In this document: piece by piece, positions 33,230 through 44,279 of the stretch | How positions within the stretch are numbered: the first letter of the stretch is position 1 | How the letters are laid out: every line of letters begins with the position of its first letter | Assembly (NCBI GenBank): GCA_026122225.1 | Contig: JANEZZ010001632.1 | Location: forward strand, 310,001-374,000 | Direction: 5' to 3' | DNA from: Heloderma charlesbogerti | Taxonomy: Eukaryota; Chordata; Lepidosauria; Squamata; Helodermatidae | Length of the DNA stretch: 64,000 nt | Translations under genes and position numbers: made by a program | Notes under the pieces: generated by a model | The model's database searches: none | Told to the model about the DNA's origin: nothing | The model's input: the letters and a program-made list of their open reading frames with translations, nothing else

Positions 33230-35165
33230 GTTTGTGTTTGTCTTTTTGTTTAGTATATTTGTGTGTGTCTCAGTGCCCACTTTGATTTGATATTCAAATT
33301 CTTTGTCCTTACAATATTAGCCTTCATGAAATTGTGAAGGCGTTGTTTGAAAGCATAAAGCAGTCAACTCCTTTGCTCAGTCTGCTAAAGATAGATGATG
33401 CATTGCAGGCAACTTTCAAGACCAGTTTTCAACTGCTCCATTTTACTGCCAGGTCAGTTGCCAGATGGAAAACATACATGGCCCCCCGCCCTCCATGAAT
33501 TAATTCTGGAAAAGGCTGAGCGGGTGTGTAATACCAAGAGCTGGCTTGATAATTTAGGAGAGCCAAAATGGGCCCAGTGGTTGAACATGGAAAGATACAG
33601 CTGTATGGGTTGTTCTTTATTCCAAACATGTTTTGATAGACGTTCTTTTTCAAGGGAAAAGATTGCTATGTTTATTGTTAAAACCTGGTAAGAAATTGTT
33701 CCAGAATCCTTCATAGCTGCAGCTAGCTCAAGCAGGCTGAAATTGATACCAGCTGGTTCCTCTGTTCAGGAGCAGTACCCAGGAAGGTGTTCTATCAGAT
33801 TTCCATCTCCTGTGCCGGTCAGCTTGTTGGGGGATGTGGTCTGCATTAAATGTGTGTGTTGACTTGTGTAACCCCATGTTTCCTACCAGCAACTCTGTGG
33901 GATGGTGGAAACCATGGGACCTGGGTTCATGCAGTAGTGGGACGGGTGAGAGAGAAAATTGCTGATCCCAAACTACTGTGTGGTCCCTCCAGCACAGGTC
34001 AGAAGAGGGTGAATAAATTAGAATGTAATTCAGACAAGATGGAGTTGCTCATTGTGGGTGCTTCCTAAGGCTGGAAAATGGTAGAACTGGTTTTCCTGGA
34101 TGAAGTCTCACTTCCTTGAAAGAACAATTTCCCAGCATGGCAGTGTTCTGGATTCTCAGGTGGAGAATGTGGCCAGGAATGCTTTCTCTTAGCTTTGGCT
34201 AACTGTGGGCCCAAATCAACATCCCCCCCCCACACACATATTTGCAGATCCATTCATCCCCAACAAACATGGGTGATTTTCTGCTGCTTTCTAGAGGACG
34301 CAGGAGAACGAAGTTCTCCAAAGGGGATGGGTGGAGGCTAAGCTCAGTTGAAATATCTGAGCAGCTCTAGCTTTGGCTGATACACCTACTGTCTGCATCC
34401 CTTCCTGGAAAAGAGAGACCTTGCTGCTGTTGTGTTTGCCCTGGTAATCTCTCAGGGGACTGGACCATCGTATGTGTTTTATATGTGGCTGCGTGTGAAA
34501 ACTTCAGCTTGTTCAAGTTTGGCTTGGGTTGCATTACTCTACCTCTATTGAGGTAATGCTGTTGATTCACTTTGTAATTTTCCCTAGACGTGTGCGCATG
34601 CGCATGCATGTGCATGTGTGTATATACATTGAGGACTCATTTGACTTGAAAAGTAATTATAAATCCTGAAATATCAATAGATTGCTCATTTTTAACATGC
34701 CAATGATATGAAGAAACTACTAAGAGCTGGATTGTGCACGGAACTCTCTTAATTATTGTTTTTTAATTGCAAGTTGAACTTATGATTTCCCCATTCTCCT
34801 TAGACTGGTGTTTGGGGCTTGCTTTCTTTTTTGCCATCAGGCCATATTTTAGTATATTACATCTGCAATGAGAAAGGCAATTTAAAGAAATCTGATAAAC
34901 ATTAACTTGAACTACAGGCAGGTGCACAAATGTGTTTTAAAACCAGTTTTCAGTTAGCCCTAATATACTTTCCTAACTCCCAAGAGGACATTTATGACTT
35001 CAGTTTTGCTCAAGCACCTGAAATTTAACAAGTGCCATATGTACATTTTCCACAGGAGGCACTTATACTGAATAATATAAATTTAAATGGGAGCAGGCTG
35101 GCTATTGTATTCCCCTGATATTTGAAAGAGTTTTGAAATCGAGCAGTTTTTCTTGTACATACACA
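33230..35165. other. no recognisable feature
   Basis: Unassigned. 34593-34625 is an alternating purine-pyrimidine run (GTGTGCGCATGCGCATGCAT). Confidence 0.5.
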
Positions 35166-35171
35166 AAGGCA

Positions 35172-36090
35172 CATGGAAATTGCCTTGTATTGTGTCTGGC
35201 TATTGGTCCATCTAGACTAGGGCTATACCATCTATTTTGACTGGCAGGAGCTGTCCAACCTCTTGGACAGAGAGGGCTTTTCCAGCCCAGATACCTAAGG
35301 GCCAAACTAAACAAGATGTTAAATGTGTCTTTGCATTTAAGCTGCTTTTTTTTTTTTTTAAGAGAAATGCAAATAAAATCCGTTGAGGTGGGGCTGATCA
35401 CTGGCACCGATGGGCGTCCCACGGCAAATAGCATCTTCAGAGGAGGGGCTGTACTTCCTCAGGGCCAAAGCAGGGAAGGAAAGGGTTATTGTCCCCCTCC
35501 ATGCCTGCTGGGATCTCAATAATTATCACCTGCTTTATCCACTGGCAAATGCTTTTTGCATTTTTTTAAAACAAGCCTTTGCATTCAGTGCAAAGAGCAG
35601 CCTGTCTATGCTGTAAGATCACCATGGGAGGCTCTGTCCCAAGGACCACTGGTACAGTATCCAATGAAAAAGGAGAGAGCCTTGTCTGTGCCAGTGTCCT
35701 TGTTGTGCTGTGTAGCACCCTCCCCATGGAATTGAGAGGGGCTTCAACATTATATTCATTTTGGCACCAGGTCAAAATCTGTTTGTTTACCCAGGCATTT
35801 TAAACCAGTTTATTAAGCTAGTTCATATGAGCTGACTGCTTGTTGTATTTCCTGCCTTTTATCGCTGAAATTGCTGTTGTTTTGTTTTTATTGTATATTG
35901 TACTAGGAATTTTTATTACATTTTGTGCGCTGCCCTAGCATCATAAGATGAAGACTGGTACACAAATATTTTTTAATAGAATAAATAATAAATGTCATAC
36001 CTAGTTTGGCCCTAAGATCCTTTAACTGGAGAAGCTGGGAACTGAACCTGGGCAAAGCACAAGCTATACCACTGAGGGCTATGACCCGTC
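35172..36090 (-). mobile_element. tRNA-derived SINE split by a Harbinger-like MITE
   Basis: Left part 35172-35298 and right part 36013-36090 together follow the SINE at 36467 (ATTGGTCCATCTAGAC, TGACTGGCAGGAGCTG, then GGGAACTGAACCTGG, CTATACCACTGAGGGCTA). The inverse of the right part carries B-box-like GGTTCAG and A-box-like sequence, so the tRNA-like head is at the right. Confidence 0.75.
35299..36012. mobile_element. PIF/Harbinger-like MITE inside a SINE
   Basis: 714 bp from GGGCCAAACTA to TAGTTTGGCCC, with TAA on both sides (35296-35298, 36013-36015). No transposase. Its right half (35870-35998) resembles a LINE 3' tail (GTGCGCTGCC, AATAAATAATAAATG), so it may carry captured or inserted sequence. 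Confidence 0.85.
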
Positions 36091-36237
36091 CCCAGTTGCA
36101 CTAGAATCTGAAGGCCACAGATATATGCAGTTTGGTGTATATGTGTGTGTGGTCTAATCGCCATTACATTGTTCACTAACCGTACCCCTCTGCGTAGCTG
36201 TTCTCAATATTTCTTTTCAAAAGGGGCACAAATTTTA

Positions 36238-36466
36238 ATTGATAGATTAATCAACTAACGCTTCGGCTGAGTTGGTAGATTAATCAACTAACGCTTCGGC
36301 TGAGTTGGTAGATTAATCAACTAAAGCTTCGGCTGAGTTGGTAGATTAATCAACTAAAGCTTCGGCTGAGTTGGTAGATTAATCAACTAAAGCTTCGGCT
36401 GAGTTGGTAGATTAATCAACTGAAGCTTCGGCTGAGTTGGTAGAATAATCAACTAAAACTTTAGTT
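36238..36466 (+). repeat. 33-bp minisatellite, about seven copies
   Basis: The unit (GATTAATCAACTAAAGCTTC + GGCTGAGTTGGTA) starts at 36245, 36278, 36311, 36344, 36377, 36410 and, degenerate, 36443. Variation is limited to ACGC/AAGC and a few substitutions. No spacers, so not CRISPR. Confidence 0.95.
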
Positions 36467-36655
36467 GAGCATAGGAAGCTGCCTCATACTGAGTCAAGAC
36501 ATTGGTCCACTTAGTTCACTATTGCCTATACTGACTGGCAGCTGATCTCAGGGTTTCAGACAGGAATCTTTCTCAGTCCTACTTGGGGATGGCAAGGATT
36601 GGGACCTTCTGCATGCAAAATGTGTGTTCGACTGTTCCGCTATGGTCTTTCACTA
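36467..36655 (-). mobile_element. tRNA-derived SINE
   Basis: GCATAGGAAGCTGCCTCATA, CATTGGTCCACTTAG, CTGACTGGCAGC, CAGTCCTACTTGGGGATG and CCTTCTGCATGCAAAATG in SINE order. The B-box segment is damaged by a short deletion. Confidence 0.75.
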
Positions 36656-36659
36656 AGAC

Positions 36660-37139
36660 GATGAATTATTGGGCAACAGTTTTAATTGGTGATTTTGGAG
36701 TTTGAAAGTTCTGGGAAAATGTGTCCATATTTTGTAAATCTTTTGAACTTTTAAATCTGTAATACTTTTAAAAGGGAATAAAAATAAGTTATTAAAAATG
36801 GTCTCCCGTTTGAACTTACAGTTTAATAAGCAGCTTACAATTTAATATACCAAAGCTACCTCACACTTCCATCAGTGCCTCAAAATGGCACCATATTGAG
36901 GTTGTGGTAAAAAGCAAATGTATTTAAATGTAATTAGTTCATTTAAAAGTCAGGTGACTTGTCTTCTAAAATTCTGTCAGCTTTCTGTGGTGAATATTTA
37001 AACAAGCAGGAGTGGTACTCTGAATGAGCCTCAATTAGCTGAATTAGACAATCCCTTACAATCCAGGAAACACGAAGCAAAAGCTTTTGCTGAATAAGAT
37101 GCCGCCTAACATCCATAGATGTGAAAGGTAGACGCCAAA
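36660..37139. other. no recognisable feature
   Basis: AT-rich, unassigned. Confidence 0.45.
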
Positions 37140-37243
37140 GCGACAACCCCCTGATCAGGCATTTTGTGGTGGTGCCCACAGTAGTATCTTGAATTCCCAA
37201 ATGTGCCCATGGGTCCAAAGAAGGTGGGGAGCCCTGCTCTACA
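37140..37243 (+). mobile_element. MITE fragment (family of 41711-42054)
   Basis: CATTTTGTGGTGGTGCCCA, then CCCAAATGTGCCCATGGG, then GTGGGGAGCCCTG match the right end of the 41.7 kb element. Confidence 0.6.
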
Positions 37244-37445
37244 CAGACTGATTGTGAGCAACCTGGATGCCTCTAGGTCCAGCAGGGGCTGGGGAGGGCC
37301 GCTCATTGACACAGCACAGAGCCATGCTCCGTGTGGCATTAAGTGCATCTTTTAAAAACACAAATCTCAATACATGGAGGGTGCACTAATTATTAATTAG
37401 ACCTGGGCAGGCTTGGAGGGGGAACTTTGTTTAACTCCGCCCTCC

Positions 37446-37492
37446 TTTCATTCATTCATTCATTCATTCATTCATTCCTTCATTCATTCATT
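37446..37492. repeat. (CATT)n microsatellite
   Basis: Eleven or so CATT units with one CCTT interruption. Confidence 0.95.
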
Positions 37493-37555
37493 ACATTTAT
37501 ATCCCGCCTTTATTTCCTCCTTAAGGAACTCAAAGCGGCGTACGTAATCCTCCAG
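37493..37555 (-). mobile_element. MIR-like SINE fragment
   Basis: TTATATCCCGCCTTTATTTC then AACTCAAAGCGGCGTACG, the tail part of the reptile MIR-like SINE, next to the CATT run. Confidence 0.5.
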
Positions 37556-37559
37556 TGCT

Positions 37560-38898
37560 AGGGTGACCAGGTGCCCTACATTACAGAGGACAGTCCTTTA
37601 TTTGAAAGTCTGTCCGGTCCATGTCAGGCTTAAAGACACAGAACCATCAAAAGGGAAAGCTAGGAGGGGCCTTGAAGTTCCCCATCAACAGTTAGCCCCT
37701 GGAGAGCAGACTGAGCAGGTGCACAGCACACCTGGTCTTCCCCACAAGGGGTTGGATCCAGCTTTACGCCGGATCCACTACACTGGCAGAAGTGGACTTG
37801 CCCATCCCCTCCTTCCCAAGGCAGCCCTTCCAGCCCCCTGAAAATGGAGGAGACCCTGCTGAATGGGGTGAGCTGTGGTGTGTGTGGGAGATCGGAGTAT
37901 CCCCCAAAATTGGGTGGGAGAAACTTCCGTAAGTGAAGCCTTCCTCCCAAGGAAGGCAATTCCCAGATCTAACCCTGCATCTTCCCCAGGATGGTGGGAT
38001 GTATTTCTATTTAAAGTACAGTCATTGTTTCTAAGCGTGCATCTATACATGTACATCAGCACATGCCATGTTTGTGCACACCCATGCCCTCTTTTGTCCT
38101 CTGTTTTGGCAATGTATGTCGGCATTTTGGGTGACTGTAACTGGCCACCCAAGCTTCTGCACAGGCACTATTTATGAGAACTGGTGCCTGCCTGTGGTTC
38201 CTATGTCGCTTCTGCAATTTGTGCAGTCCTTCTTAAGGCTTCCCCTGTCACACATATCATGGTGACTGCATGCACCAGCCTTGTATGGATGCTTTGGGTC
38301 TCACAAATGACATCTCCATTTGAGCACTGCGTACCCATGAGCTCAGCAGAGGCCCTGCACACCTCTGAGGCGCGCGCGCGCACGCGTGTGTGTGGCTATA
38401 AGTGTGAACTGGCCCCATTATAAAAGTTTGATTAGGCATGTGCTGTGTGAGACAGCTGTACAGATGCCTCTCGAGAGGTAAAAAGTTGAAAACACAAGAC
38501 TTGCATTATGAGTAATATAAATATTCCAATCAGCTAGGTTTTAAAGATAATTCAATTCAATGTTCTATATGGTGCAGAATGTAGTAAAAAAAATTGCGAT
38601 AACACCTAACACCAGCAGATGGACCCAAAGATACAATATAGAATTTGTACAGCAAACAGCATATGATATGTACATCATTCCTCCAATCTGCTGAACAGCA
38701 GAGCATGCCTTTTTTAATAAAGGAAGGGCTGATTTCTTCATGCTTGCTTTGCTTTTAGCCTAATCTGGTATTACCGTTGCCACAAATTCCTTTTGGGTAT
38801 GACTTAAAGGTAGAATATCTATAACATTTCTCATAGCATATGATATTAAAGCATTTGGCAATTTGATGTGCGACTTTAAAGAAATTAAGCAGGTGAAT
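37560..38898. other. no recognisable feature
   Basis: Unassigned. Overlapping ORFs on both strands at 37563-38177 have no domain. A GCGCGCGCGCACGCGTGTGT run is at 38371-38391. Confidence 0.5.
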
Positions 38899-38910
38899 TA
38901 CTTGCTGAAG

Positions 38911-39343
38911 TTGTTGTTGTTGTTCAGTCGTTCAGTCATGTCTGACTCTTCGTGACCCCATGGACCATAGCACGCCAGGCCTTCCTGTCCTGTGCTCTCT
39001 CCCGGAGGGTGCTCAAGTCCATATTCATTGCATCAGTGATGCTATATAGCCATCTCATCCTCTGCCCGTCCCCTTCTCCTTTTGCCTTCAGTCTTTCCCA
39101 GCATCAGGGTCTTTTCCAGAGAGTTTTCTCTTCGCATGAGGTGGCCAAAATATTTGAGCTTCAGCTTCAGGATCTGTCCTTCCAATGAGCACCCAGGGTT
39201 GATTTCCTTTAGGATTGACTGATATGACCTCCTTGCAGTCCAGGGGACTCGTAAGAGTCTTCTCCAGCACCACAGTTCAAAAGCATCGATTCTTCGGTGC
39301 TCAGCCTTCCTTATAGTCCAGCTCTCACAGCCATACGTTACTA
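38911..39343 (-). mobile_element. BovB LINE, 5'-truncated, exact TSD
   Basis: 433-bp 3' piece of BovB, inverse tail TTGTTGTTGTTGTTCAG at the left. ACTTGCTGAAG flanks both ends exactly (38900-38910, 39344-39354). Encodes the C-terminal RRIDAFELWCWRRLLRVPW region; the last codons are frame-shifted against the long copy. Confidence 0.95.
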
Positions 39344-39354
39344 ACTTGCTGAAG

Positions 39355-40925
39355 AGACACAGGCAAATTGGGCTTTTTTGTGTACTTACTGGAATAATTG
39401 CATTCCTAAAGCGCATTAGTAGTATATGAATATCAGAAGATGGGGTTAATATGTTGGCTGATATACACACGTGGACATCACCTGTTTACTGTCCAATTGA
39501 TGACTCAAAGCAGAATATATGAATGGATTCCACTGGAGTATTACATTTGTGGTGACACTGAGTATGGTGAAAGTTCTGTCTGTGATATTAGAAGCTGTGA
39601 TGACTCATTCACACATGCCAGCCAGCCTTCGTATGCAGTCATGAAGTGATGGAAATGCATGTGTGAACCAGCCTATGAGACAAACCACTCAGGGTGAGTT
39701 CTGCTGCTACTGCAGTAAGCAGTAGATGCGCTCTTTGTTTCAGTGGAACAGTAGATAATGTCAAATAGCTTCAAAACATTCCCCCCATCTGAGGCTGGGT
39801 GGAAATAAAGTAAATCAAGGGCTAGTTTACACTGTCAAATTCCTCCATGTGATCACGTACCAAAAGGCTGGTGTATACAGACAAGTACGTTGTAGCAGGA
39901 ATTCACTCGCATTCATTCATTTGAATTCTCTTCTTATAAAGAACATTTTCCAAATCAATCATCCCTGTGAGTTAGAATTCTTTCCCCTCAGTTCAGAAGC
40001 CATAACCATAAACAACCCAGAGCTTCCAGGTTTGAATCTCAAGGGAATGGAAATGGCACATACATGGCTCACGTGCTCTGCGCCTCCTGCAATTCCTGGG
40101 TTAAACAACCCAGGAATTGCCTAGCGTTATGCGTGAACTGGGTCAGTAATGTTCTATGCAGAATGAATGTTTTAGTATAGAGTGTTACAGCCCAGGTTTA
40201 ACCCAAGAGTGAGAACTAGGTCTAAATCTCTACTGATCATTAGAGCATCTAAAAGACTGGAATAAGTGGGTTTTGAGGTTTAAGTGAAAGAAAGCATGGC
40301 TATCAATTCAAAGTTTATAAAGCCAATGTAGGGCACCAGGTTGAGGGAGGCTGTTGTAATCCTTTGAGGCATTTAATATTTTTGTGGATTTGGCTGGACT
40401 GAAAATATTACCAGAAATAGTCTGTCTTGTGTGTTCAGGCATTCCTTCTCACTGTTTTGGCTGAAGACAGAAATCCAAGGCACACACAACTGAAAAGAAA
40501 ATATACCAACATTTTTGAACCGTAAGGGTTGTGTTTTCCAGTTAGAGGCAAGATGGGTGACAAATTGATTTAAGGTATCCTCCTTTTTTAAAATATGGGC
40601 CTTATGAACAACCAGTCTAGACATGTTGCAGAATCATGTAGTCCAGGTTTTCCTGGACTGTACCATTCAGACTGTAAAATCTGTACATGTAAAAAAAAAA
40701 AAAAATAGTATGCCAGAGAGAAGGGCTGTAGGCTAGATGTCTTCCTAACATACTAGTTTTCTTTATGCAGAGATTTTTTAAAAAAATTTCCCCCCCTGTA
40801 TGGGAACTTTCAAAGATGTGATTCACCAACATCTGGGCTAATGTGTACAGGCTAAAATCATCACAAGATTCCACTGTATGTATAGATTAGATATGTATAA
40901 GGTGCTGCCTCTGACTACCTTGTAG
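39355..40925. other. no recognisable gene; perfect hairpin at 40089
   Basis: Unassigned apart from a perfect 14-bp-arm hairpin, GCAATTCCTGGGTT (40089-40102) and AACCCAGGAATTGC (40107-40120), loop AAAC. The hairpin probably marks the centre of a MITE whose ends I cannot fix. Confidence 0.6.
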
Positions 40926-41290
40926 GCAGGTGTGGACCAAAGGAAGCATGTAACACCTGTGCTGAAAGATCTACATTGGCTTTCAGTTCCTGGGTACAAT
41001 TCACAATGCTGGTTTTGATCTTTAAATCTCTAAATCAGAGGTGGGCAGAAAGTAGATATCCAGATGTTTTGGACTTCAACTCACAGCATTCCTTACCATT
41101 GGCCATGCTGGCAGGGATTTCTCGGAGTTGGAGTCCAGAACATCTGGAGATCTACCTTCTTGCCCATCCCTGTTGTATGGCTTGGGGAAATTTCATTACA
41201 TGTCTCTACCTATATAAACCTCTCTATGCACGTAGGCCATCAGCACATTCTTTCTGGTAAACCCCCACCCGCACTCCGGAATATGATTGA
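40926..41290 (+). mobile_element. L2-like LINE fragment split by a MITE
   Basis: CTGTGCTGAAAGATCTACAT, TGGCTTTCAGTTCCTGGG and ATTCACAATGCTGGTTTTG correspond to the LHWLPV region also seen at 1-396. After the insertion at 41036-41172 it resumes with ACCTATATAAACCTCTC and ends at GTGGTATAAAAATA. The downstream 41290-41700 may include more of its 3' region. Confidence 0.6.
41036..41172. mobile_element. palindromic hAT-like MITE inside an L2-like LINE
   Basis: CAGAGGTGGGCAG to TTGCCCATCCCTG; folds through CCAGATGTTTTGGACT and AGTCCAGAACATCTGG. No convincing TSD. Confidence 0.7.
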
Positions 41291-41710
41291 AGGGTGGTAT
41301 AAAAATACCTATAATAAATACATAATAAATCCCAGATTGGGCCATTGTCTAACGTTAGGGTGGCTGCTATCCCTGGCAAACATTCAGTATGGTGCTCCCT
41401 CCCTGGACGGATTGGGCAGGGCTCCTCAGGCTTGTTTGTGTTTTCTTCTAAGAGGTTGGTTAAGATTCTGGCAACTATTTGTGGAGACAGTAATTTTACC
41501 CTAGAATTATGTAGATTTTTAATTAGTAATTGCTACTGTATAATTCTTATATTTATGCTGCTTATTATTAACTAGTTGTTTCATCTTGATGAGATTTTAT
41601 TACTGTTTTTAAATGTTATCCAATCTGAAGATTTTTAATGCTTCTGGCAGGACAGAAATGGAATGAATGAATAAAATCATTTGGATTTATCTTATAGGGT
41701 TGTTCTAAGG

Positions 41711-42054
41711 CAGGGGTAAGCAGCATGGTGCCTAGGGGCACCAAGGCACACCCAGGCACCTTTTCAGGCCCCCACCAAGGTGCTCTACCCCTCCCACATA
41801 AAACAAACAAACACATTTTCTTACCAGCAGCTGGGATTGCTGTAAAATAGGTCTGTTGGTGCTGAAAACTGTGGGCTCAAAGCACTTGTTTAGTGTGTTG
41901 TGGCTCAGACCCCACCTCTGCCATGTTCTCAGTCTTTGGGGCAGGGTATGTGTCCTTTACCATGCCCACCATGGGAGCCATTTTGTGGTGGTGCCCAGGA
42001 CAGTTTCTCAAATTGCCAAATGTGCCCACAGACCAGAAAGGTTGCCCATTTCTG
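41711..42054 (+). mobile_element. hAT-like MITE (CAGGGGTAAGCAGC family)
   Basis: Starts CAGGGGTAAGCAGCATGG and ends AAGGTTGCCCATTTCTG. Flanks TTCTAAGG (41703-41710) and TTTTAAGG (42055-42062) are an 8-bp TSD with one mismatch. Fragments at 3024 and 37140. Confidence 0.8.
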
Positions 42055-42082
42055 TTTTAAGGGTTACTCTTTATGAAGCACT

Positions 42083-42625
42083 CTTAAGCAGTCCCAGTGC
42101 ATTCGGCCCCCCGAAATCCGTGGCGGAACGAAGCCCCCCGCCCCATGAAAGGTGTGTGAAATGGAGCACTTACCTGCTGCCGTCTGCGCTGATTTGTGAA
42201 TGGCAGCCACTACGCCATTTGCGTTCCCTTTTTTTTCTCACCGTAATAGCCTATGTAAATATTTTAGTAGGCTAAAACAGCAAAAAAAAAAAAAAGAGAG
42301 AATGCAAATGGCGGCCACCGTAGCCGCCGCCATTTGCGTCCGCTGTTTTTTTTCCCCCCATGATAGGCTACATAAATATTTACGTAGCCTATCACAGCAA
42401 AATACAGGGATGCAAATGGCGGCGGCTATGGCAGCTGCCATTTGCGTCCCTGCAGGCTGCCCAGCGGCCGGATGTCCGGCTGCGGGCAGCCCCAGCCAGC
42501 AGCTCCGTGGAATCTCCGTGGAGCGGAGCTGGCTGGAGAGAATTTTGGGGGGAGGGACGGAGCGCCTCCCCCCCACCGCGAATGTCACCCTTCGAAAAGG
42601 TACGTGACTTTCGTAAATCCCTACG
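42083..42625. mobile_element. element D: diverged palindrome-cored GC-rich element
   Basis: Shares modules with A-C: CATTCGGCCCCCCGAA near the left, GGAGGGACGGAGCGCCTCCC near the right and CTTTCGTAAATCCCTA at the end. TGAAGCAC flanks both sides (42074-42081, 42626-42633). Hairpins: 42302-42339 and 42410-42449 (GCAAATGGCGGC / GCCATTTGCGT) and 42363-42394 (GATAGGCTACATA type). Donor-like AGGTAAGT on the minus strand at 42168-42175 and AGGTACGT on the plus strand at 42598-42605 face outward. The left terminus no longer reads TAGGG. Confidence 0.7.
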
Positions 42626-42639
42626 TGAAGCACTTTGGC

Positions 42640-43171
42640 TTAACCCCTTTTTAAGGTTTGAGTGTCTGGAGTGGTGGGTTCCCCCCCCCCCTTTGCTTTT
42701 CCTTCATGTACAATGGTTGCTCTCTTGCTAGCCTCTGATTTACATTATGGAGAGCTCGAAAAGCTCTGCACGGCAAAGGCAAGCAAACCTGTCTTTGAAT
42801 CGCAGTTAAATGTAATGAAAGGAAGTTTGGCTGGAGAAGGGGGGTGGGGAATGAATGAACACTCAAGGAGAAGAGTAGAGTGAAGGGATACTGGAACATG
42901 GGAATGTGAAGGCCCCTGGGTTCTCTTCAATGATAATTAGGGGCAAAGGAGGGGGGATCTTTCCGGGTCTCTCGTCATCCAAAGCAAAGTGTAATATAAA
43001 CCAAATGGCCATGCCGTGGAGAATTAGAGAGGCTTATGAACTCTCAAGCAGTGTTGTTTTCACCTGTTTGCCCTTTCTTTGGGTCTCCTGAGAAAGCTGA
43101 ACCAGTCTGCAGGTGTCAACCATTCTCCATGGAAGCCTGAGTGAGAACCATGAACAGAGGGAGACTGGAGG

Positions 43172-43204
<33 letters not shown>

Positions 43205-43862
43205 GGGCGGGGTGGTGGTGGATGCAGACAATGCTACTTTAAGAATTAATTATTCAAATTATTTATACCCTACTTTTAAGTATAAATGTTTATAGCCTCC
43301 CTCTTTAAAAATGAAGATCCTGGATTCCTGCATAAAGACCTTCTGAGGCAATTGTATACAGCTGCCAAGTTATGTATAGCTTGTAAGTCTCCAAAGCAAC
43401 CAACTATAAAGCAGAGGATTAATACAATTTGGGAGATTATGAGGATGTAAAATCAGCAAGTGCAGAGGGCAAGGAAGGAATCCTAATGTGAAGAAAGATA
43501 TTATGTCACCATGGTTTCCATTCATTTCCTATGCTTGAGGCACTTCAAACTTCTGATAAAGTTCCAACAAAATGTAGTTGCCTATATTTTTTCCAGTTAC
43601 TATGCACAGACACACAAAATGACATACAGCTGCACATGTTCCTTTCATATGTTGTAGAACCTGCATTTTTACTTTCATTAGAAATTGAGCTCCTACTTAG
43701 ATTTATAATGAGTGAATTTCTTTGTTTCTTTGGTGATTGTGATCTATTATTATGCTCCTCCTCCTCCTCTTCCTTTTTATTGCCTTTATTTTGTTAACCT
43801 GGTTTCAAAATAAAATAAAATTTCATGATTAAAAAAATGAAGTTTTTATAGCCTCTCTTCAT
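42640..43862. other. no recognisable gene; (TG)n at 43170-43202
   Basis: Unassigned apart from the dinucleotide run. Confidence 0.55.
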
Positions 43863-44269
43863 CTCTTATGAGAGATGTCATAAAAGAACTGGACATGTTT
43901 AGCCTTGAGAGGAGAAGACTGAGGGGAGATAGGATAGCGCTCTTCAAGTACTTGAAAAGTTGTCACAGAGAGGAAGGCCAGGATCTCTTCTCGATCATCC
44001 CAGAGTGCAGGACACAGAATAATGGGCTCAAGTTACAGGAAGCCAGATTCTGGCTGAACATCAGGAAAAACGTCCTGATTGTTAAAGCAATACGACTGTG
44101 GAACTGATTACCTAGGGAGGTGGTGGGCTCTCCCACACTGGAGGCCTTCAAGACAAGGCTGGACAGCCATCTGTCTGGGATGCTCTGACTTGGATTCCTG
44201 CACTGAGCAGGAGATTGGACCCGATGGTCTTATAGGCCCTTTCCAACCCTACTATTCTATGATTCTATG
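43863..44269 (+). mobile_element. CR1 LINE, 3' end
   Basis: GAACTGGACATGTTTAGCCT, GATAGGATAGCGCTCTTCAA, GGCTGAACATCAGGAAAAAC, GGAGGCCTTCAAGACAAGGC, then the diagnostic CR1 tail with two ATTCTATG units at about 44252-44267. The coding frame (CLERRRLRGDRIALFKYLK type, 43868-44107) is the C-terminus of CR1 ORF2. 5'-truncated. Confidence 0.9.
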
Positions 44270-44279
44270 TGAAACTATA

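Noticed and set aside
36013..36090. tRNA gene on the minus strand
   Set aside because: A- and B-box-like sequences belong to a SINE head; no cloverleaf with correct arms.
36238..36466. CRISPR-like array
   Set aside because: Units are contiguous with no spacers and the genome is vertebrate; it is a minisatellite.
42168..42180. ACTTACCTG as a U1 snRNA fragment
   Set aside because: Only the octamer matches; the following bases do not continue like U1, and a splice-donor or subterminal repeat explains it equally well.
41856..42275. 139-codon ORF
   Set aside because: It crosses the border between the 41711-42054 MITE and element D.
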